A stretch of DNA of 54,279 nt from an uncultured Lachnospiraceae bacterium (GTDB lineage: Bacteria; Bacillota; Clostridia; Lachnospirales; Lachnospiraceae): NCBI GenBank assembly GCA_910586715.1, contig CAJUJG010000021.1, positions 1 to 54,279 on the forward strand. The letters are read 5' to 3'. A program made the position numbers and the translations under genes. The notes under the pieces are model-generated. The model made no database searches. It saw nothing but the letters and a program-made list of their open reading frames with translations, and had not been told where the DNA came from. Positions 41,907 to 52,040 of the stretch are shown here, piece by piece (within the stretch, counting starts at the first letter, position 1; every line of letters starts with the position of its first letter).

Positions 41907-42242
41907 ATGAAAAGAGGAGATATTTATTACGCAGATTTAAGACCGGTCGTAGGCTCCGAGCAGGGCGGCGTAAGACCTGTATTGATTATTCAGAACGATG
42001 TGGGAAACAGGCACAGTCCGACCGTAATCTGCGCGGCTATTACTTCAAAGATGAATAAGGCAAATCTGCCGACACACATAGAGATTAATGCAGGAGATAT
42101 GGTTAAGGATTCGGTTATTTTGTTGGAGCAGCTTCGTACAATAGACAAGAAACGCCTGAAGGATAAGGTATGTCATCTTGACAGACCTGTTATGCAAAGG
42201 GTTAACAGAGCTTTACAAATCAGCCTTGAGCTTGATACATAA
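41907..42242 (+). CDS. MazF/EndoA-type endoribonuclease, no antitoxin visible
   Basis: A 111-residue mRNA interferase of the MazF/NdoA family, close to the B. subtilis EndoA in sequence (MKRGDIYYADLRPVVGSEQG, then RPVLIIQN and SPTVICAAITSK). The expected catalytic residues, Arg23 and Thr46, are present, so it should be active. Such toxins cut mRNA at short motifs and are usually held by a MazE/NdoAI antitoxin just upstream. None is seen: the 199-bp gap after alr has no antitoxin-like ORF. I use ATG 41907 with GAGGTG upstream. The antitoxin may be elsewhere, or the protein may act without one. A long hairpin terminator follows. Confidence 0.92.
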   Translation: MKRGDIYYADLRPVVGSEQGGVRPVLIIQNDVGNRHSPTVICAAITSKMNKANLPTHIEINAGDMVKDSVILLEQLRTIDKKRLKDKVCHLDRPVMQRVNRALQISLELDT

Positions 42243-42313
42243 GGCTTTGAATGTTTGGATATTTGAAGATACGGATTTGCATTTAAAGGGAATTTTAAGC
42301 AGGAATTTGACAG

Positions 42314-42363
42314 TTGTGCAACATGCCATTGGGAGAACAGAGGAGAATGGTGATGTTGCACAA
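42314..42363 (+). terminator. Terminator of the MazF gene
   Basis: TTGTGCAACAT (42314-42324) pairs with ATGTTGCACAA (42353-42363); an inner CCATT/AATGG stem extends it. The following stretch is T-rich (TTTGTTTTATTTTT). This and the promoter below account for most of the 389-bp gap 42243-42631. Confidence 0.8.
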
Positions 42364-42412
42364 TTTGTTTTATTTTTAACAAAGAAAAATTGACGAAATT
42401 TACAAAATACGG

Positions 42413-42441
42413 TTGCAAAGGTTAATGAGATATAGTATTAT
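42413..42441 (+). promoter_or_regulatory. Promoter of the pectate lyase gene
   Basis: TTGCAA (42413-42418), 17 bp, TATTAT (42436-42441). The transcript would carry a leader of about 180 nt before ATG 42632. Confidence 0.65.
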
Positions 42442-42447
42442 GGGTGT

Positions 42448-42631
42448 AATTTCTTTTATTTTCAGTGTTGAAAATAGAAGGCACGGAACCTATAGGAATG
42501 GCAGAAAAATAAGGAGGTGTGGTTTCGCAAAGCGGCGTGTAACTCGACAACAGCCATAAGTTTTACCAAACGAGTACCAATGTGTGGTGAAGTGATAAGG
42601 CACAAGGCACGATGGAAAGGAATTGAAATTT
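42448..42631 (+). promoter_or_regulatory. Long structured 5' leader of the pectate lyase gene
   Basis: About 180 nt without an ORF. An AT-rich hairpin, CTTTTATTTTCA with TGAAAATAGAAG, opens it, followed by CCTATAGG and an ACTCG/CGAGT stem around 42542-42575. It holds CGCAAAGC, as found in cyclic di-GMP-I riboswitches, but the other conserved pieces of that class are not apparent. I cannot name a class. Confidence 0.4.
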
Positions 42632-45600
42632 ATGACAAAGAAGACAAGAAAAGCGATAACTCGAATTGTGGCGGTTTTAATGGCATTCACGTTATTGCCG
42701 TTTCAGGTTAGCGCGGATATGGCGATGGTAGAAGCAAGTGAAACTTCTGTCAATACAGAGGGGTATGAAAGTGACGAGGCGTTTTCGGAAACGGATGTGG
42801 AAGAAGCGACAAGTGCGGAAGATGCTTCTGCGGATACAGAAAGTGTGACGGTTACACAGAGTGAGAGTGCGGAGGATACACTTATCGAAGATAAAACAGA
42901 TATGGAGCAGGATGAGGAAGGTTCTGCGTCTGTCAGTGATATTAGGATGACGGAAGAGACGAAGGAAGTTGAGGAGGAGAAGGAACAACAAAAAGAGTCT
43001 GTAGAAAGACGAGAAACTTTAAAAGCAGATACCGAGGGGTATGAACTGAGTAATACATTTGAATGGGTGTTTAGTAAGGAATTTTTTGAACAATTAGGAT
43101 ATACAGGAAATGGTACAATTTCTACTAATAAACCTATTGAAGGAATTGACATACTTAGTGGTAAAGTGAGTAATAAAATGGCGGAGACTACGCCTTCTTT
43201 ATCTTTAGGTATCGGTGCAAAAATTGGCTTGGCTGTGCAAAATGATACGGATGCGATTGAGATTACAATTACAATGGCAGGTGTAAATAGTGGCAGGTCT
43301 CTTGGTATAGGAGAGGGAGATAATAAGGAAACGATATATCATAAAAGCAGCGAGGGCACTCCTTCCTTTAATTCTAATAAAGCCTATACAAATGAGAATC
43401 TTTATTTAAGAACAGACAGTATATTTTCAGATGTTTTATCATTAGAAGCCATTGGTGGTGAGAATAAAATTGCCTCCATTGTTCTTAAAGAATATAAAAC
43501 AAGCGGATCCTCAAAGGAGAAAGCATCCACTCCTAAAGCGAATCCATCCAACGGAGAGATTAAAATAGGAGAGAAAATTGAACTATCCTGTGATACATCG
43601 GATGTCGCAATTTATTATACAACAGACGGAAGCAATCCCAAAACGAGCGATTCTAAAGATATATATAACAAGGATAGTGGGATTGAAATAATCCCTACTA
43701 TGGTCAATGAAGATAACCAAATTATTATTACGGCATATGCAGTAGGAGATAACTATGCTCCCAGTGACCTTATGACCTGTACATACACGGCGCTGAAAGG
43801 TGACAATCAATTAGATGAGCCAACAGCAGAACCGGATGACAGCGAGGCAGTGATAAGAGGAACAGAAATAACGTTAAAAAGCAATGACGAAAGTGCCTCA
43901 ATTTATTATACATTTGATGAAGCATTGCAATTGACAAAAGAAAACGGAACGCTTTTTGATAAGGATGCCCCAATCGTCATTAATGAGGAAACGAAAATCA
44001 AAGCGATTGCAGTAGCAGAGGGTAAAATAGACAGTTCGCCTGCTGTTTTTGCATATACAATAAAAACACCGACAATTGCAGTTGCAGACGATTCGACGGC
44101 TATCCTTGGCAGCGTAGAACTAAAAGGCGATGTCATTTTCAAAAATGAGAGCAATACTGAAGTATTTGACATAAAATTAAGCGCACAGGAGGCTTCTGTT
44201 TCTCCTGAAATTATTGAAAAAGCAGAAAGAATCAAGAAAGATGGAGGCGAAATCCTTTCTTATCAATTGTCTCTGATTAATGAGGAAAACACAGGCAATC
44301 AGGTTTCTGTTTCCGAAGGCACACTGGATATCAAGATGCTTTATGCGATTGCATCATCAAAGGCAGGCAGAAAAAATGAAATTACGGTTTTGCAGGGGAC
44401 AAAAGAGATTGCAAAAATCAGAAAAGACGTAGATGGAATTTTCTTTAACATAGACAGTGTTGAGGAACCCTTTACGGTCATTATCAATCCCGTACCTGTT
44501 GAAGAAGAGGATGAGATGGCGCCTAAGACCTATATCCTGGATCCGGAGGATCTTGAATTAACAGGTGATTTGGAAACTGACAAAAAATATGGTACAGAGG
44601 ACTACTTTACAGTTGCGGTTACTTCTACCAGAAAAGCGGCAATTGCTGAAATCAGTTCTGTAACGACAGGATCAGGTGATAATAAAGTAAACTGCTATGA
44701 TAATCTGAATTGGTCGGATGAAGTCATGGAAGCAATCGGAGGCGGACGGACACAATGCCTTCGTATAACGGGTGGAGCTTTAGGTCCTGATAAAAATGAC
44801 AATAATAAACCTTCAAACTGCGTTAGAATCACAACAACGACTTCGAACGCGAGAGTTGCGGTGTATTTTAGCCCGAAAGATACAACTTCAAGAAAAATTA
44901 AAGTTGCAAAAGATAATGCAGGCAAAATCGGGGACAGTGTGGGAACATATCCTGGTACTGGCGTAACCTGTAAAAATATAGGGACAGCGAAATTCACTTT
45001 GTCACAAGCAGGTACTTATTACATCGGATTTGACGGTGGCGGCGGAATTATTCCTTACATGGAAGTAACCGAAACTCCCGAAGTTCCTGTAATCGACATG
45101 CCCACGGCAGACCCGGTTTCAGGAACTTCGCTCAATAGAAAAAGTGAGATTACACTAAAGACAGAAGTGGACGAGGCTGACATCTACTATACAACCAACG
45201 GTGATGATCCTGTCAATAAGGAAGATTCTGTTAATAAAAAATACACAGCCCCGCTTGCGGTTGCTGACCTTGCGTCCAATGATAATAAAATAACAATCAA
45301 AGCAATTTCGGTAACAAAATCAGGCAAAAGTGAAGTTGCCACATTTGAATATGATTACGACCCGACAGCTGTTGCAACTGCAATTGACGAGGACTCAAAA
45401 GCAATCATCAGAGCAGTTGAAACAGTAGGGAATGTGAGTGAAGTGACAAGGGGTGGGCAGTCCCTGCAAATCACAGACATCACGGTAAAAGCACAGGAGC
45501 TTGAAGATGCGGCGGTTGACAATGACATCAAAACTGCGGCAGAAGCGCTTGTTACGGATACGGACAAGAGCAATATTAAATATTACAATATATCCCTGAT

Positions 45601-48600
45601 TTTGAATGACGAAACGGAAATATCAGCTGACACGGTTACATTTAAAGAGAATGCTGCACTCAAAATAAAAATGCTGTATTCTAATTTCCAAATAGATGCA
45701 TTAGGAGACGTAACGGAAGAAAATGAGATTTTTGTGCTCCACAATGCAGAGCAGATTGCGGCAGAAAAAATAACGACAGAAGTTGTAACTTCACAAAATG
45801 CTGAGGACGCAGGAATTTGGTTTGAGGCGGAAAGCTTCAGCCCCTATACGGTTGTTGTAAACCCGGCACAGCCAAAAGAACTGGGCACGGTGAAGATTAC
45901 GAAATTTGCCGGCTATGAAGAAGGCGCATATGCAGAGTGGGAAGCATATAAGGGCGCTGACGGATATAAGGCTTATGTAGCAGCAAAAGAAGATGGAGAA
46001 TTTCAAAGAATCGACAATGAATTAATTCGTGAATATGAAAATCATTGGAGAGTAGATACTGTCGGGCTTACATCAGGAAGCAGCTATTATTTAAAGATTG
46101 AGGCTGTTAAGGTAAAGACAGAAGGTGACGACGAGAATGTGCAGGTGCTTGCAGATAAAGTAGTAGGTCCGATGACGGTGACGAACTATGACCGTTCCGG
46201 TTTTGCATTTTCTAGCGAGTCACCGTTCAAATCCGGTTCCGGCGCTTATAAGGACAATGGAGAATTGAAGGACGGCGCACAGGTTATCTATGTGACAAAA
46301 AATACTGCAAAAACCTGTAAAGCGATGATTCATACGGCAGGCGCAAATAACCCCGCAGTGGAAGTTACCGGTCTTCAGGCTATTTTGGACGCAAAGCAGA
46401 AGAAGGGTACGGAAAATGACATTATTGATATTCGGATTATTGGTCGTGTCGCAAAAGATGATTTGGATTATATTTCTTCCAAAGCAGAGGGTCTTCAGGT
46501 TAAAGGCGCTGCGAAATACAATGAAATGAATATTACCATCGAAGGAATTGGAGAGGATGCGGTTGTTCATGGATTTGGATTCTTAATCCGTTACTGCGGT
46601 AATGTGGAGCTTAGAAACTTTGCGATTATGGCGTTTATGGATGACGGTGTTTCCCTTGATACGGGAAACTGCAATATTTGGGTACATGACTTGGATATTT
46701 TTTATGGCTCAACAGGCGGGGACAGCGATCAGGCAAAGGGCGACGGATCCGTTGACGTGAAGGGCAAATCTACTTATGTTACTATATCTTATAACCATTT
46801 TTGGGATTCGGGTAAATGTTCCCTTTGCGGAATGGGTGATACCGAGGAATTTATGGTAACATATCACCACAATTGGTTTGACCACTCGGATTCGCGCCAC
46901 CCTCGTATCCGTGTCGGTTCGATCCATGTATACAATAATTATTTTGACGGTAATTCAAAATATGGCGTCGGTGTGACAAAGGGAAGCTCCGCTTTTGTGG
47001 AAGCAAATTATTTTAGAAACTGTAAATATCCGATGCTGATTTCACAGCAGGGAAGTGACTTGTCCGGTGACGGTAAAGGTACCTTTTCGGGAGAGCCGGG
47101 CGGCATGATTAAGGCATATGCGAACAAGATTGAGGGCGAACAGCGTCTTGTATATGCAAACAAGGCAAACGGTTCAATGCCTGCAAATGCTACAGAGTTT
47201 GACGCATATCTTGCAGAGGGCAGGGATGAGAAGGTTCCAGATTCATATAAAACATTAAATGGAAGCACGCCTTATAATAATTTTGACACCAGCTATGACC
47301 TGGGCGTGAAGGCGGATGCTGTTGACAGTGCGGATAAAGTCAAAGATATTGTCACGAAAAAGGCGGGACGCCTCAATGGCGGCGACTTTAAGAGAAAGCC
47401 GGAATACACAATCAGTACTGATGATCAAAGCTATGCGGTCGATACGGTATTGAAGGCAGATGTTGTCAACTATCAGTCAAGCGTTGTTTACATTGGTGGT
47501 ATTAAAGGCGTATCAGGAGACTCCGGAAGCGGCTCTGGTTCAGGCGGTGGTGATGACTCGGGTGATGATACTCCCGGTGGCGGTGATGATAACCCCGGTA
47601 TATCAGGCGGCGGTATCTATGTGCATAATTTTACGACAGACGGTTTCACAAGCGACAAATTTTTCACAATCAGTGGTAACAAGCAGAGTAAACCGACAAC
47701 TGTTAATTATGTGGATCCGAATGGAAATCCCCTTGTATTATCGCAGGCGTTAAAAATGGAAAGCTCTACAAAGATTTCGTTCCATGCGGCTGTTTCAGGA
47801 ACGCTGATTATTGTGTTGGTTCCTGAGAGCGGCAAGATTGGAAAAACAAAAGTAGATGGTGTCAATCAGGATCCGGCAGATGGAATTATTGAGGTTTATT
47901 TCGACACGGCGGGTTCACATACGATTGAAAAGGGAGATAAGGCGGACGTTTATTATATTGCCTATGTAGAGGACACATATGATACGGATGATGTACGTGA
48001 ACCGGTCTTTGATATGCCTTCTGGCAATTTGCCGATTGGCACACCCATTTCACTGACCTGCGCAACGCAAGGCGCACGGATTTATTATACAACAGATAAT
48101 TCGACCCCGACGGCTGGCAGTACTGAATATACAGGAACACCGATTGTGCTTGAAGGAGTGAAAGGTGAGAGTGTAACAGTTAAGGCGATTGCCATAAAGG
48201 ATGACAAGGAAAGTACTATTGTTACATGTACGTATACATTTGTGGACTTCAATGAATATGTTGCACATCCTGTATCTTCCGCAGAGGACGGAATAATAGA
48301 AAAAGGAACGGCGGTTACACTGACATCAATTACGGAAGATGCGGAGATTTACTTTACGTATAAGACAGACGGAACACAGCCTGCCGATCCCAATAAGGAT
48401 AATGGAACTTTATACAGCGGACCAATTGTTATCAATCGGTCAATTATAATAAAGGCGATTGCCATAAAAGGAGATATACAAAGCGAAATCAGTATATTTG
48501 AATATATCGTTTCCCAGGGAGGCGATAATGATAATATATCTGTCAGCCATCCGGTAGCTTTTCCGCCTTCTGGAACCTATGAGAAGGGGACAGAGATTTC

Positions 48601-50491
48601 CCTTGGCGCTGAGTTGGGGGCAAAGATATATTATACAACGGATAATTCGGAACCGACAACAGACAGTACACTGTATGCAACGGAATTTGTGTTGGAAGAA
48701 GATATTATTATAAAGGCAGTTGCGCAATTGGACGGAAAGGTCAGTGAAACGGTTACATTTGAGTATAAGGTGCAGGATGAGACAAAACCAGAAGAGCCGT
48801 CAGAACCGGAAGAACCAATCATTCCGGAAGGCATCGGACTGCGGATTGCATTTAAAAATGCAAACGAAACATATACCTACACAGGCAGTGCGATTAAACC
48901 GGATATTGTCGTATGGAATAACAGCGATAAGCTTGTGGAAGGAACGGATTATACGGTAAAGTATACCAATAATATCAATGCGTCCGTGGATGCAAAGGAA
49001 AACAAGAAACCAAAGATTACCGTTACAGGAAAAGGAAATCTGACAGGAACCGCTACAACAACCTTTGAGATTCAAAAGAAGCAGCTTGAGGATACCAAGA
49101 GAGGGGCAGATCCTGTAGTTATTGGCGGAGTTACGGATAATGGAGAGTTACTTGTTGTTGAAAAATCAAAAGTAACTCCGGCAGTTTACTATGGGGGCGT
49201 AAAACTGACCAATAAGGATTATAGTGTTTCAAAGACTGATAAATGTGAGATAACAGATGAAGGTAAAGCGATTACTATAACAGGAAAGGGTAATTTTGCC
49301 GGAACACTTACTTATGATCTTAAAGTCATACGCAAAAATGAATTAAAAAAATTTACAGTTTCATTTGCAGCCCCGAACTATACGTATAATGGTGAACCGC
49401 AGAAAATTGAGCTAAAAGACAGTGATGTAAAAGATGCGGATGGCAATATACTGAAAGAGGGACAAAATTATACAGTAGTATACCAAAACGATCTCACAAA
49501 TGCGGGAACCGTTAAATTTACAGTGGTAGGACTGGGGTACTATACAGGTTCGGTTGCAAAGTCATATACGATTAAGCCGAATGCAGTAACTTCCGGCATG
49601 GAAATTACCGGAGTAAGCAGTGAGCCATATCCATATACAGGATTAGGCGTTACCATTCCGACCATAGGTGTGTCTTATCAAGGGACACCGCTTGAGGAAG
49701 GAAGAGACTATAAGCTTGCATATGGAAACAATAAGAAAGTGGGTACGGCGAAGTGTACAGTTTCCTTTATGGGAAATTATAAAGGAAGCAAGGCAGTTTC
49801 AAAGAATTTTGCAATTGGCGCAAATTCTTTGACGGATGAGACAGAGGGCGTTAAGGTTGTCATTCCGAATATGGTATACAATAAACCAGGCGTTTACAAA
49901 TCAAAGCCGTATGTATCAGTAAACGGTGTGGAAGTGAAGGCTTCTGAGTATACGGTAAAATATTATACAGATAAAGACAGAACTGCCGAGATGGGAAAAA
50001 TTATGGAAGCAGACACAGACGTGTACGTTAAAGTTGAAGGGAGAGATAAGAGCAATTATAAGGGAATGCTTTTGACAGCTTCCTATAAAGTTCAAAGGAA
50101 GTCCGAAACTGCGATTGATTTGTCCAAAGCAAAAGTAACGGTTTACGCGGACTGGAGCGGTTCGGCGGTGAAATCGAATAAGGCGGAGTACACAGGAAAA
50201 GAAATCGAACCTGGTGTGATGATAGAAATCAAACAGGGTAACGTAAAGCTTTCTCCTAAAGATGTAAAACAACTTATGGATGAGGAAAAACTTACGATAA
50301 CATACACGAACAACATACACAAAGGCAAAGCGACAATAATAATTAACGGCAATGGCGAGACATATGTCGGCAGTAAAACAGCAACATTTAGTATTACGAC
50401 AAAAAACATCAAAGATACAAAAATTCTTGATGATTTATTTGAAAAAATTGCAGCTATGCGCAGTGTTCGGTATTTGGTAGAAGCTCCATAA
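42632..50491 (+). CDS. Giant multidomain pectate lyase (PL1-like), 2619 residues
   Basis: A secreted pectin-cutting enzyme. Signal peptide 1-30 (AITRIVAVLMAFTLLPFQVSA); acidic Glu/Thr-rich tract to about 130. Three chitobiase C-terminal-like (CHB_HEX_C) modules (EADIYYTTNGDDP type) and a carbohydrate-binding-like beta sandwich (TYYIGFDGGGG) come before the lyase core. The core, about 1190-1560, is a parallel beta helix with NIWVHDLDIFYGS, DGSVDVKGKSTYVTISYNHF and, near 1420, SRHPRIRVGSIHVYNNYF, the PL1 active-site pattern. After it come a Gly/Asp linker, a second beta sandwich (VHNFTTDGFTSDKFFTISGN), three more CHB_HEX_C modules and about six Ig-like repeats (EGTDYTVKYTNN). No anchor signal is visible. 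ATG 42632 has AAAGGA at 42616-42621. It would cut de-esterified homogalacturonan. Confidence 0.9.
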   Translation: MTKKTRKAITRIVAVLMAFTLLPFQVSADMAMVEASETSVNTEGYESDEAFSETDVEEATSAEDASADTESVTVTQSESAEDTLIEDKTDMEQDEEGSASVSDIRMTEETKEVEEEKEQQKESVERRETLKADTEGYELSNTFEWVFSKEFFEQLGYTGNGTISTNKPIEGIDILSGKVSNKMAETTPSLSLGIGAKIGLAVQNDTDAIEITITMAGVNSGRSLGIGEGDNKETIYHKSSEGTPSFNSNKAYTNENLYLRTDSIFSDVLSLEAIGGENKIASIVLKEYKTSGSSKEKASTPKANPSNGEIKIGEKIELSCDTSDVAIYYTTDGSNPKTSDSKDIYNKDSGIEIIPTMVNEDNQIIITAYAVGDNYAPSDLMTCTYTALKGDNQLDEPTAEPDDSEAVIRGTEITLKSNDESASIYYTFDEALQLTKENGTLFDKDAPIVINEETKIKAIAVAEGKIDSSPAVFAYTIKTPTIAVADDSTAILGSVELKGDVIFKNESNTEVFDIKLSAQEASVSPEIIEKAERIKKDGGEILSYQLSLINEENTGNQVSVSEGTLDIKMLYAIASSKAGRKNEITVLQGTKEIAKIRKDVDGIFFNIDSVEEPFTVIINPVPVEEEDEMAPKTYILDPEDLELTGDLETDKKYGTEDYFTVAVTSTRKAAIAEISSVTTGSGDNKVNCYDNLNWSDEVMEAIGGGRTQCLRITGGALGPDKNDNNKPSNCVRITTTTSNARVAVYFSPKDTTSRKIKVAKDNAGKIGDSVGTYPGTGVTCKNIGTAKFTLSQAGTYYIGFDGGGGIIPYMEVTETPEVPVIDMPTADPVSGTSLNRKSEITLKTEVDEADIYYTTNGDDPVNKEDSVNKKYTAPLAVADLASNDNKITIKAISVTKSGKSEVATFEYDYDPTAVATAIDEDSKAIIRAVETVGNVSEVTRGGQSLQITDITVKAQELEDAAVDNDIKTAAEALVTDTDKSNIKYYNISLILNDETEISADTVTFKENAALKIKMLYSNFQIDALGDVTEENEIFVLHNAEQIAAEKITTEVVTSQNAEDAGIWFEAESFSPYTVVVNPAQPKELGTVKITKFAGYEEGAYAEWEAYKGADGYKAYVAAKEDGEFQRIDNELIREYENHWRVDTVGLTSGSSYYLKIEAVKVKTEGDDENVQVLADKVVGPMTVTNYDRSGFAFSSESPFKSGSGAYKDNGELKDGAQVIYVTKNTAKTCKAMIHTAGANNPAVEVTGLQAILDAKQKKGTENDIIDIRIIGRVAKDDLDYISSKAEGLQVKGAAKYNEMNITIEGIGEDAVVHGFGFLIRYCGNVELRNFAIMAFMDDGVSLDTGNCNIWVHDLDIFYGSTGGDSDQAKGDGSVDVKGKSTYVTISYNHFWDSGKCSLCGMGDTEEFMVTYHHNWFDHSDSRHPRIRVGSIHVYNNYFDGNSKYGVGVTKGSSAFVEANYFRNCKYPMLISQQGSDLSGDGKGTFSGEPGGMIKAYANKIEGEQRLVYANKANGSMPANATEFDAYLAEGRDEKVPDSYKTLNGSTPYNNFDTSYDLGVKADAVDSADKVKDIVTKKAGRLNGGDFKRKPEYTISTDDQSYAVDTVLKADVVNYQSSVVYIGGIKGVSGDSGSGSGSGGGDDSGDDTPGGGDDNPGISGGGIYVHNFTTDGFTSDKFFTISGNKQSKPTTVNYVDPNGNPLVLSQALKMESSTKISFHAAVSGTLIIVLVPESGKIGKTKVDGVNQDPADGIIEVYFDTAGSHTIEKGDKADVYYIAYVEDTYDTDDVREPVFDMPSGNLPIGTPISLTCATQGARIYYTTDNSTPTAGSTEYTGTPIVLEGVKGESVTVKAIAIKDDKESTIVTCTYTFVDFNEYVAHPVSSAEDGIIEKGTAVTLTSITEDAEIYFTYKTDGTQPADPNKDNGTLYSGPIVINRSIIIKAIAIKGDIQSEISIFEYIVSQGGDNDNISVSHPVAFPPSGTYEKGTEISLGAELGAKIYYTTDNSEPTTDSTLYATEFVLEEDIIIKAVAQLDGKVSETVTFEYKVQDETKPEEPSEPEEPIIPEGIGLRIAFKNANETYTYTGSAIKPDIVVWNNSDKLVEGTDYTVKYTNNINASVDAKENKKPKITVTGKGNLTGTATTTFEIQKKQLEDTKRGADPVVIGGVTDNGELLVVEKSKVTPAVYYGGVKLTNKDYSVSKTDKCEITDEGKAITITGKGNFAGTLTYDLKVIRKNELKKFTVSFAAPNYTYNGEPQKIELKDSDVKDADGNILKEGQNYTVVYQNDLTNAGTVKFTVVGLGYYTGSVAKSYTIKPNAVTSGMEITGVSSEPYPYTGLGVTIPTIGVSYQGTPLEEGRDYKLAYGNNKKVGTAKCTVSFMGNYKGSKAVSKNFAIGANSLTDETEGVKVVIPNMVYNKPGVYKSKPYVSVNGVEVKASEYTVKYYTDKDRTAEMGKIMEADTDVYVKVEGRDKSNYKGMLLTASYKVQRKSETAIDLSKAKVTVYADWSGSAVKSNKAEYTGKEIEPGVMIEIKQGNVKLSPKDVKQLMDEEKLTITYTNNIHKGKATIIINGNGETYVGSKTATFSITTKNIKDTKILDDLFEKIAAMRSVRYLVEAP

Positions 50492-50525
50492 AAGAAAAAC
50501 CTGTGTTTGGAAATGCTGTTAGATA

Positions 50526-50554
50526 TTGACGATTTGAATTCGCAATGTTATAGT
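50526..50554 (+). promoter_or_regulatory. Promoter of the CNNM/CorC gene
   Basis: TTGACG (50526-50531), 17 bp, TATAGT (50549-50554): good sigma-A promoter with a leader of about 80 nt before ATG 50642. Confidence 0.7.
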
Positions 50555-50559
50555 ATAAG

Positions 50560-50592
50560 GGTGTAATCTGCGTTTATTATGCGGATTACACC
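50560..50592 (+). terminator. Strong hairpin at the start of the CNNM transcript
   Basis: GGTGTAATCTGC pairs with GCGGATTACACC (one G-U), followed by TTTGTTGTT. It would lie at the extreme 5' end of the new transcript, just after the -10, and could stabilise it, and also end the lyase transcript arriving from upstream. Confidence 0.65.
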
Positions 50593-50641
50593 TTTGTTGT
50601 TAAGAAAAAAGTAAAACAAAAATAAAAGGAGAAAAAATTTA

Positions 50642-52012
50642 ATGGACGATGGAGATGCTTCCGCCTTTCGTATTATTTTATTCTTAGCGCTGCTTTTTAT
50701 TGAGGCGGTTCTGACGGGCTTTAACAAGGCAATTCATTTGATGAATGAAAAAGAAATCGAGCGAAAGGCAGAAGAAGAGAAGGATAAGCGGTCAATCCTT
50801 TTGCATCAGATTATGGTGCGCGCCACAATTTATATTAATTCCATTCAAATGATTATAACGCTTATTGATTTAATTATGGGATGCTATTTCCTTCCGAAAT
50901 GGACGTTGTCATTTGAAGGCTGGCTTTCGGATTTTTCCTTTATGGGTGGTTTCAGCGAAGGTCTGCTTCGTTGGATTGCGCTTATCATGGCAACCTTCTG
51001 CATGATGTATATTTTGCTTACATTTGGAATCCTGTTTCCCAAAAAGCTGGCGCAGAAATATCCGGATAAATGGGCATACCGGTTTATCCGCTACATTCAG
51101 TTTTTGCGGACAGCGCTTTATCCGCTTACGGGGATTATAGCAGTCTCGGCAAATGCGTTTATGCGGCTTTTGGGATTTCGCGCTTCCGATGAGCAGAACG
51201 AAGTGACAGAGGAAGAAATCATTTCAATGGTCAATGAAGGTCATGAGCTTGGCGTCCTTGAGGCAGGCGAAGTCGAAATGATTACGAATATTTTTGAGTT
51301 CGGCGACAAAGAAGCAAGCGACATCATGACGCACAGAAATAATATTACGGCGATAGACAGTCAGATGCCGTTTAAAGAAGCGTTGAACTTTATGCTAAAA
51401 GAGAGCAACAGCAGGTATCCGGTTTTTGAGGAAAATCTTGATCATGTTATCGGTGTTCTTTATTTAAAGGATGCCATGCGCATCCATACTTCCGATGAAG
51501 GGCTGAACCGTCCCGTGGGATGCGTGGAAGGATTGATTCGTGAGGCAGTTTTTGTTCCGGAGACAAAGAATATAGACGATTTGTTCCGAAGCATGCAGTC
51601 TGAGAAAAACCAAATGGTAATCGTTATGGACGAATACGGACAGACCTCGGGACTTGTCACAATGGAGGACATTCTTGAGGAGATTGTCGGAAATATTATG
51701 GACGAGTACGATCCAGAAGAAAATCATATAGAAGAAAAAGGCGAGAACGAGTACATTATAGAGGGAATGACAAAGCTTGAGGACTTGCAGGAGCGCTTTG
51801 GCATGGACTTTGGCGAGACAGAGTTTGAGACCCTGAACGGCTTTATGATATCGAAGCTTGACAGAATACCTGAGGAAGGTGAGGAGACAGAGCTTGAAAT
51901 AGACGGATACCGCTTTAAGATATTAAAGGTTGAGAAAAATGTGATACAGTCGGTACTTGTGACAAAAGTGGTTGTTGAAGAAACAGATACAGACTTAGAA
52001 GAGCAATCATAA
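50642..52012 (+). CDS. CNNM/CorC (HlyC) family membrane protein
   Basis: A 456-residue membrane protein. Residues 1-200 carry the DUF21/CNNM domain with about four helices (ALLFIEAVLTGFNKAI; IALIMATFCMMYILLTFGIL). Residues about 215-345 are a CBS pair (DIMTHRNNITAIDSQMP; AVFVPETKNIDDLFRSMQSE, VMDEYGQTSGLVTMEDILEE). Residues 365-440 are the CorC_HlyC domain. Family members move or regulate Mg2+ and other divalent cations; early names called them haemolysins, which is not proved. AAAGGAG precedes ATG 50642. It has its own promoter, and its stop lies 28 bp before the YebC gene. Confidence 0.93.
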   Translation: MDDGDASAFRIILFLALLFIEAVLTGFNKAIHLMNEKEIERKAEEEKDKRSILLHQIMVRATIYINSIQMIITLIDLIMGCYFLPKWTLSFEGWLSDFSFMGGFSEGLLRWIALIMATFCMMYILLTFGILFPKKLAQKYPDKWAYRFIRYIQFLRTALYPLTGIIAVSANAFMRLLGFRASDEQNEVTEEEIISMVNEGHELGVLEAGEVEMITNIFEFGDKEASDIMTHRNNITAIDSQMPFKEALNFMLKESNSRYPVFEENLDHVIGVLYLKDAMRIHTSDEGLNRPVGCVEGLIREAVFVPETKNIDDLFRSMQSEKNQMVIVMDEYGQTSGLVTMEDILEEIVGNIMDEYDPEENHIEEKGENEYIIEGMTKLEDLQERFGMDFGETEFETLNGFMISKLDRIPEEGEETELEIDGYRFKILKVEKNVIQSVLVTKVVVEETDTDLEEQS

Positions 52013-52040
52013 AAATTATAAGGATAAGGGAGAGACGAAA

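Noticed and set aside
42448..42631. Cyclic di-GMP-I (GEMM) riboswitch
   Set aside because: Only CGCAAAGC is reminiscent; the expected GGGCAAACC and tetraloop-receptor parts are missing, so I do not call it.
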